Assembly (NCBI GenBank): GCA_964566875.1 | Contig: CAZMJM010000018.1 | Location: 1-15,797, forward strand | Length of the DNA: 15,797 nt | Direction: 5' to 3' | Origin: CAZEQH01 sp964566875 | Lineage (GTDB): Bacteria > Patescibacteriota > Minisyncoccia > Minisyncoccales > JANBVM01 | Part shown: one piece after another, positions 12,705-15,797 of the stretch | Layout: every line of letters begins with the position of its first letter | Position numbering within the stretch: the first letter of the stretch is position 1 | Notes under the pieces: model-generated | Database searches by the model: none | What the model saw: only the letters and a program-made list of their open reading frames with translations | Told to the model about the DNA's origin: nothing | Translations under genes and position numbers: made by a program

Positions 12705-13574
12705 ATGAATAAGGTAAACGGGGAAATTCTTGCGGAAATTTTTAAAGAAAGGGAGAAAGGCGCTTATTACCGGAAATACGATTTCGGGCTCTTGATTGTC
12801 ATTGGGGGCTCTGAATTCTACTCCGGCTCGCCGGCCTTGTCAGCCATGGCAGCCTTTAATACCGGAGTGGATATGGTGCGGGTTATTGCGCCCAAGAGGG
12901 CGGCCGACATCATCGCTTCTTTTTCTCCTGACATGGCCGCCTACCCCCTGGAAGGAAAGTGGCTGAACGGCGGACATCTGGCCGACCTGATTGCCATAAC
13001 CAAGGCCGCCGAAAGTGTGGCCCGCGGGAACGTGGCCGTTGTCATAGGAGGCGGGGCCGGTCGAAGCAAGGAAACCCAGGAGGTCATCCTGGAGTACCTG
13101 AGCCGGGTTAGCATACCGGTGGTTATCGACGCCGACGCCATACATGCTGTAGGAAACAAGATAGATATACTAAAGGGAAAACCCTTCCTTATTACGCCCC
13201 ATCTTTATGAATTTTTAATACTAACCGGTCGGGATATCAGAGAACTTGAGCACGGGGCTAAGGTACAGGCGGTGAAAGAAGAGGCAGAGCGCCTTCAAAC
13301 TACCATTCTTCTCAAAGAGAAACCAGATATTATTTCCAATGGTCAGGAAGCCGTTCTTAACGAAACGGGGAGTCCTTACATGTCTGTCGGAGGCACCGGA
13401 GATACTTTGGCGGGGGTATGCGGAGCCTTATTGGCCAGAAAAATAGAACCCTTCAAGGCAGCCCAGGCGGCCGTCTTTATCAACGGTAAGGCAGGAGAAC
13501 TGGCGGCCTCAAGACTGAGGGAGGGGCTGACGGCCACGGAAGTCATTAAGGCCATTCCCGAAGTATTGCACTGA
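12705..13574 (+). CDS. nnrD: ADP/ATP-dependent NAD(P)H-hydrate dehydratase
   Basis: This 289-residue enzyme repairs damaged, hydrated NADH and NADPH by ATP- or ADP-driven dehydration in the cytoplasm. It has the ribokinase-like YjeF C-terminal fold: an opening GGSEFYSGSPALSA (34-47), GGGAG (115-119), VIDADAI (140-146), ITPHLYEF (163-170) and the catalytic GGTGDTLAG (229-237) with base D233. The usual LKG before the late strand is LKE (203-205). The partner epimerase domain NnrE, often fused at the N-terminus, is absent here. The gene starts 18 bases after ftsZ, with no ribosome site, and its stop is 2 bases before the thioredoxin reductase start, so those two are almost certainly cotranscribed. 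Confidence 0.88.
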   Translation: MNKVNGEILAEIFKEREKGAYYRKYDFGLLIVIGGSEFYSGSPALSAMAAFNTGVDMVRVIAPKRAADIIASFSPDMAAYPLEGKWLNGGHLADLIAITKAAESVARGNVAVVIGGGAGRSKETQEVILEYLSRVSIPVVIDADAIHAVGNKIDILKGKPFLITPHLYEFLILTGRDIRELEHGAKVQAVKEEAERLQTTILLKEKPDIISNGQEAVLNETGSPYMSVGGTGDTLAGVCGALLARKIEPFKAAQAAVFINGKAGELAASRLREGLTATEVIKAIPEVLH

Positions 13575-13576
13575 GT

Positions 13577-14497
13577 ATGTCTCACGACCTCATTATAATC
13601 GGTGGCGGACCAGCCGGCATGACGGCTGGTATTTATGCTTCCAGGCAGGGCCTGGATGTTTTAATGGTTACCAAGACCTTCGGAGGCAACATGGCCAAAA
13701 AAGTCATTCCCATCAGCAATTATCCCGGTTTCAACAAGGTCAAGGCGGGGGATTTGATTGAGCGAATGGAAAAACAACTGGAGAAGCAAAAGATAAAAGT
13801 AGAGATCAATGAGGTGGTGGGCGTTGAGAAGAAGGAAAACCTGTTTTTTCTCCATACCACCGACCACAAAGTTTTCCAGGGCAAGGCGGTGGTAGTGGCA
13901 TCGGGTTCCGATCCCAGACCGCTGGAGGTACCCGGAGAAAAGGAATTTTTAGGGAAAGGAGTGAGCTATTGCGCCCTCTGCGACGGCCCCATTTTTACCG
14001 GAAAAGACATTGCCATTATAGGAGGAGGAAATGCGGCTTTTGAAACGGCCCTTTTCATGGAGAACATAGCCAGGAAAATATATATCTTAGAGTGCGGCCC
14101 ATCCGTCAGGGCAAATTCAGAGAATCAGCTGCTGGTAGAGAAAGGGGGTAAGACCACCATCATCACCCAGGCGAAACTAGAGAGAATAGAAGGGGAAAAG
14201 TTCGTTAAAGCCGTTGTTTATGAAGACGGGGAGACCGGAGAAAAGAAGAACTTGGAAGTGGAGGGGGTGTTCGTGGAGATAGGATATCAGCCGACCACCT
14301 CTTTCGTAAAGGGATTGGTGGAATTCAACCAGAATGACGAAATAATAGTTGATTTCGAAACCTATCAGACCAAAACGCCGGGCCTCTTTGCCGCCGGCGA
14401 CGTCAACATAGGAAAGTTTAAGCAAATAGTTACGGCCTGCGGAGAAGGAGCTAAGGCCGCTCTGGCCGCTTTCGATTATCTGCAGAGGCTGCCCTAA
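13577..14497 (+). CDS. trxB: Thioredoxin reductase-like flavoprotein with altered pyridine-nucleotide site
   Basis: This 306-residue flavoprotein has normal length for low-molecular-weight thioredoxin reductase, which passes electrons from NAD(P)H through FAD to a thioredoxin. It shows the FAD motif GGGPAG (9-14), the redox pair C132-A-L-C135-DG, the second nucleotide fold GGGNAA (149-154), and the late ATPGLFAAGD-like segment PGLFAAGDVNIGKFKQ (268-283). In standard enzymes strand 2 of the NADPH domain is followed by HRRxxxR, which grips the 2'-phosphate. Here the matching segment is ILECGPSVRA (170-179), with acidic E172 in place of His and no Arg pair. This suggests NADH or another donor. 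The gene follows nnrD after 2 bases and precedes the enolase gene by 8 bases. Confidence 0.88.
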   Translation: MSHDLIIIGGGPAGMTAGIYASRQGLDVLMVTKTFGGNMAKKVIPISNYPGFNKVKAGDLIERMEKQLEKQKIKVEINEVVGVEKKENLFFLHTTDHKVFQGKAVVVASGSDPRPLEVPGEKEFLGKGVSYCALCDGPIFTGKDIAIIGGGNAAFETALFMENIARKIYILECGPSVRANSENQLLVEKGGKTTIITQAKLERIEGEKFVKAVVYEDGETGEKKNLEVEGVFVEIGYQPTTSFVKGLVEFNQNDEIIVDFETYQTKTPGLFAAGDVNIGKFKQIVTACGEGAKAALAAFDYLQRLP

Positions 14498-14505
14498 AGT
14501 TACTT

Positions 14506-15756
14506 ATGTCCTCTTCCGACATCAAAAAAATCAGGGCCAGACAGATACTGGATTCCAGAGGAAACCCGACCATAGAAGTGGCGATAGCGACGGATTTTGG
14601 CGTTTCGGTAGCCTCCGTTCCTTCGGGTGCCTCTACGGGAAAGCATGAAGCGGTGGAGTTGAGGGATGGGGGAAAGGCTTACGCTGGAAAGGGAGTGCTG
14701 AAGGCGGTGGATAACGTCAATGATATCATAGCGCCCAAGCTTTTGGGAATGGAAATTTCCGACCAGAGGAAGATTGACGACCTGATGAATGACATGGACG
14801 GGACAGATAACAAAGCCAATCTGGGAGGCAATGCCATCTGCGCAGTTTCCCTGGCCGTATGCCGGGCAGCTTCTCAGGCAGGGAAACTGCCTCTTTTTAA
14901 ATACATAAACGGGATAATCGGCGGCTACCAATTGCCGCAGGTTTCAGTAAAAATACCCCTGCCTTCTTTCAATATCATCAACGGCGGGGCCCACGCGGGC
15001 AACAGACTGGATTTCCAGGAATTTATGATAGCCCCTCAAAAACAATCTTTCGCGGACAATCTGCGCATCGGGGCGGAGACCTATCAACAGCTCAAAAAGA
15101 TTCTCCTGGAGAGGTACGGCAAGCTGGCCACTAATTTAGGAGACGAGGGAGGATTTGCGCCTCCCCTCATCGTGCCGGAACAGGCCCTGGAGCTTATTTC
15201 TTCTGCCCTAAAAAATCTGGGATATGAAAGCGACGTCAGGATCATACTTGACGTGGCGGCTTCCCAGTTTCTTGAGCAAGACAAGTACAAACTGCAGACG
15301 GGTGTCTTTACCAGGGAAGGACTACTCAGATATTACGGCAGCCTGGTTGCCAAGTATGCCATTTCCGGCATAGAAGATCCCTTTGCCGAGGAAGACTGGG
15401 AGGGATTTCGGAGTATCAATTCAGAATTGGGAGAAAAGATTATGGTCATAGGAGACGACCTGCTGGTGACTAATCCTGTCAGGATAAAGCAGGCTGCGGA
15501 GAGGAAGGCGGTTAATTCCATGATCCTGAAGATTAACCAGATAGGAACCGTTTCGGAGTCCCTGGAGGCGGCCCGTTTAGCCAGGGAATACGGATGGAAA
15601 ATAGTAGTTTCCCATAGGTCCGGCGATACCACGGACGACTTTATAGCGGATTTCGCCGTAGGGATAGCCGCAGACTTCATCAAAACAGGAGCCCCGGCCC
15701 GCGGGGAGAGAGTGGCCAAGTACAATCGCCTTTCCGCCATCGAAGAACTTCTTTAA
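14506..15756 (+). CDS. eno: Enolase (phosphopyruvate hydratase)
   Basis: This 416-residue enzyme interconverts 2-phosphoglycerate and phosphoenolpyruvate in glycolysis. It is complete, somewhat shorter than the usual 425-435. Visible marks are ARQILDSRGNPTIEV at 11-25, the substrate loop SGASTGKHEA (40-49), FNIINGGAHAGN (155-166), E172 in FQEFMI, E214 in LGDEGGF, Mg ligands D249, E290 and D317, catalytic K342 in KINQIGT, and H370-R371-S372 with K393. All catalytic residues are present. SHRSGDTTD replaces the usual SHRSGETxD, a mild change. Start ATG 14506 has no ribosome site. The final 41 bases of the window after it hold nothing I can identify. Confidence 0.96.
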   Translation: MSSSDIKKIRARQILDSRGNPTIEVAIATDFGVSVASVPSGASTGKHEAVELRDGGKAYAGKGVLKAVDNVNDIIAPKLLGMEISDQRKIDDLMNDMDGTDNKANLGGNAICAVSLAVCRAASQAGKLPLFKYINGIIGGYQLPQVSVKIPLPSFNIINGGAHAGNRLDFQEFMIAPQKQSFADNLRIGAETYQQLKKILLERYGKLATNLGDEGGFAPPLIVPEQALELISSALKNLGYESDVRIILDVAASQFLEQDKYKLQTGVFTREGLLRYYGSLVAKYAISGIEDPFAEEDWEGFRSINSELGEKIMVIGDDLLVTNPVRIKQAAERKAVNSMILKINQIGTVSESLEAARLAREYGWKIVVSHRSGDTTDDFIADFAVGIAADFIKTGAPARGERVAKYNRLSAIEELL

Positions 15757-15797
15757 AATCGCATTGTTAATGGTCGTTTCAGCCAGTCCCTTCGGGC

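Noticed and set aside
1..15797. Recoded TGA (Gracilibacteria/SR1 code)
   Set aside because: TGA ends the PyrDK, Nudix and NnrD genes at positions that fit the expected protein ends, so it acts as a stop.
1..15797. CRISPR array, transposon ends, integrase or phage genes
   Set aside because: No regularly spaced repeats and no transposase or integrase-like protein are visible on either strand.

Overview
The window is a compact, almost fully coding stretch of a bacterial chromosome of medium GC. It carries 14 plus-strand genes (counting a doubtful 40-residue ORF) and one small minus-strand gene. I see no transposase, phage gene, CRISPR array, rRNA or tRNA. TGA is used as a stop (PyrDK, Nudix and NnrD genes), so the genetic code is standard and not the Gracilibacteria/SR1 code. 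Several traits suggest a Candidate Phyla Radiation (Patescibacteria) genome, perhaps Parcubacteria-like: a tiny CxxC/CxxCH zinc-ribbon protein, copies of a CCGCCAGCTGGCGG palindrome, a DUF4163/DUF3298 secreted protein, starts that mostly lack Shine-Dalgarno sites, and promoters that hug the start codon. This assignment is inference from pattern recognition.

Region 1 (1-4141) looks like one operon with very short gaps. It holds the end of an AhpD/CMD-like protein, a NifX/NifB-type 'dinitrogenase FeMo-cofactor' family protein, a 40-residue charged ORF, a ZnuC/ZnuB-type metal ABC importer without its binding protein, a MinD-superfamily ATPase with an inserted 2x[4Fe-4S] ferredoxin, and a CDF metal exporter fused to a six-cysteine zinc-ribbon-like tail. 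Metal import, metal export and Fe-S/metallocofactor handling are therefore interleaved in an organism with no nitrogenase in view.

Region 2 (4142-9854) has separate short transcription units. These are a fused dihydroorotate dehydrogenase (PyrD joined to PyrK), a Nudix hydrolase, and a secreted DUF3298 protein followed by an MgtA-like P-type ATPase. The region ends in a strong bidirectional terminator. Extended -10 promoters (TGnTATAAT-like) precede the PyrDK, Nudix and DUF3298 genes.

Region 3 (9855-12686) begins with a small minus-strand zinc-ribbon gene whose leader can fold into a terminator and a competing hairpin. A divergently transcribed membrane protein with a coiled-coil tail follows; it resembles a histidine-kinase sensor without the kinase. 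Next is an FtsZ with very basic N- and C-terminal tails. The FtsZ gene has a textbook -35/17 bp/-10 promoter ending six bases before its ATG, which predicts a leaderless mRNA. Two palindromic repeat copies lie in its linker and are read in different frames.

Region 4 (12687-15797) is a housekeeping set: ADP/ATP-dependent NAD(P)H-hydrate dehydratase, a thioredoxin reductase that has lost the NADPH-binding HRRxxxR motif, and enolase. The most promising leads are the basic-tailed FtsZ with its leaderless promoter and repeat insertions, the CDF-zinc-ribbon fusion within the metal/Fe-S island, and the possible attenuator upstream of the zinc-ribbon gene.
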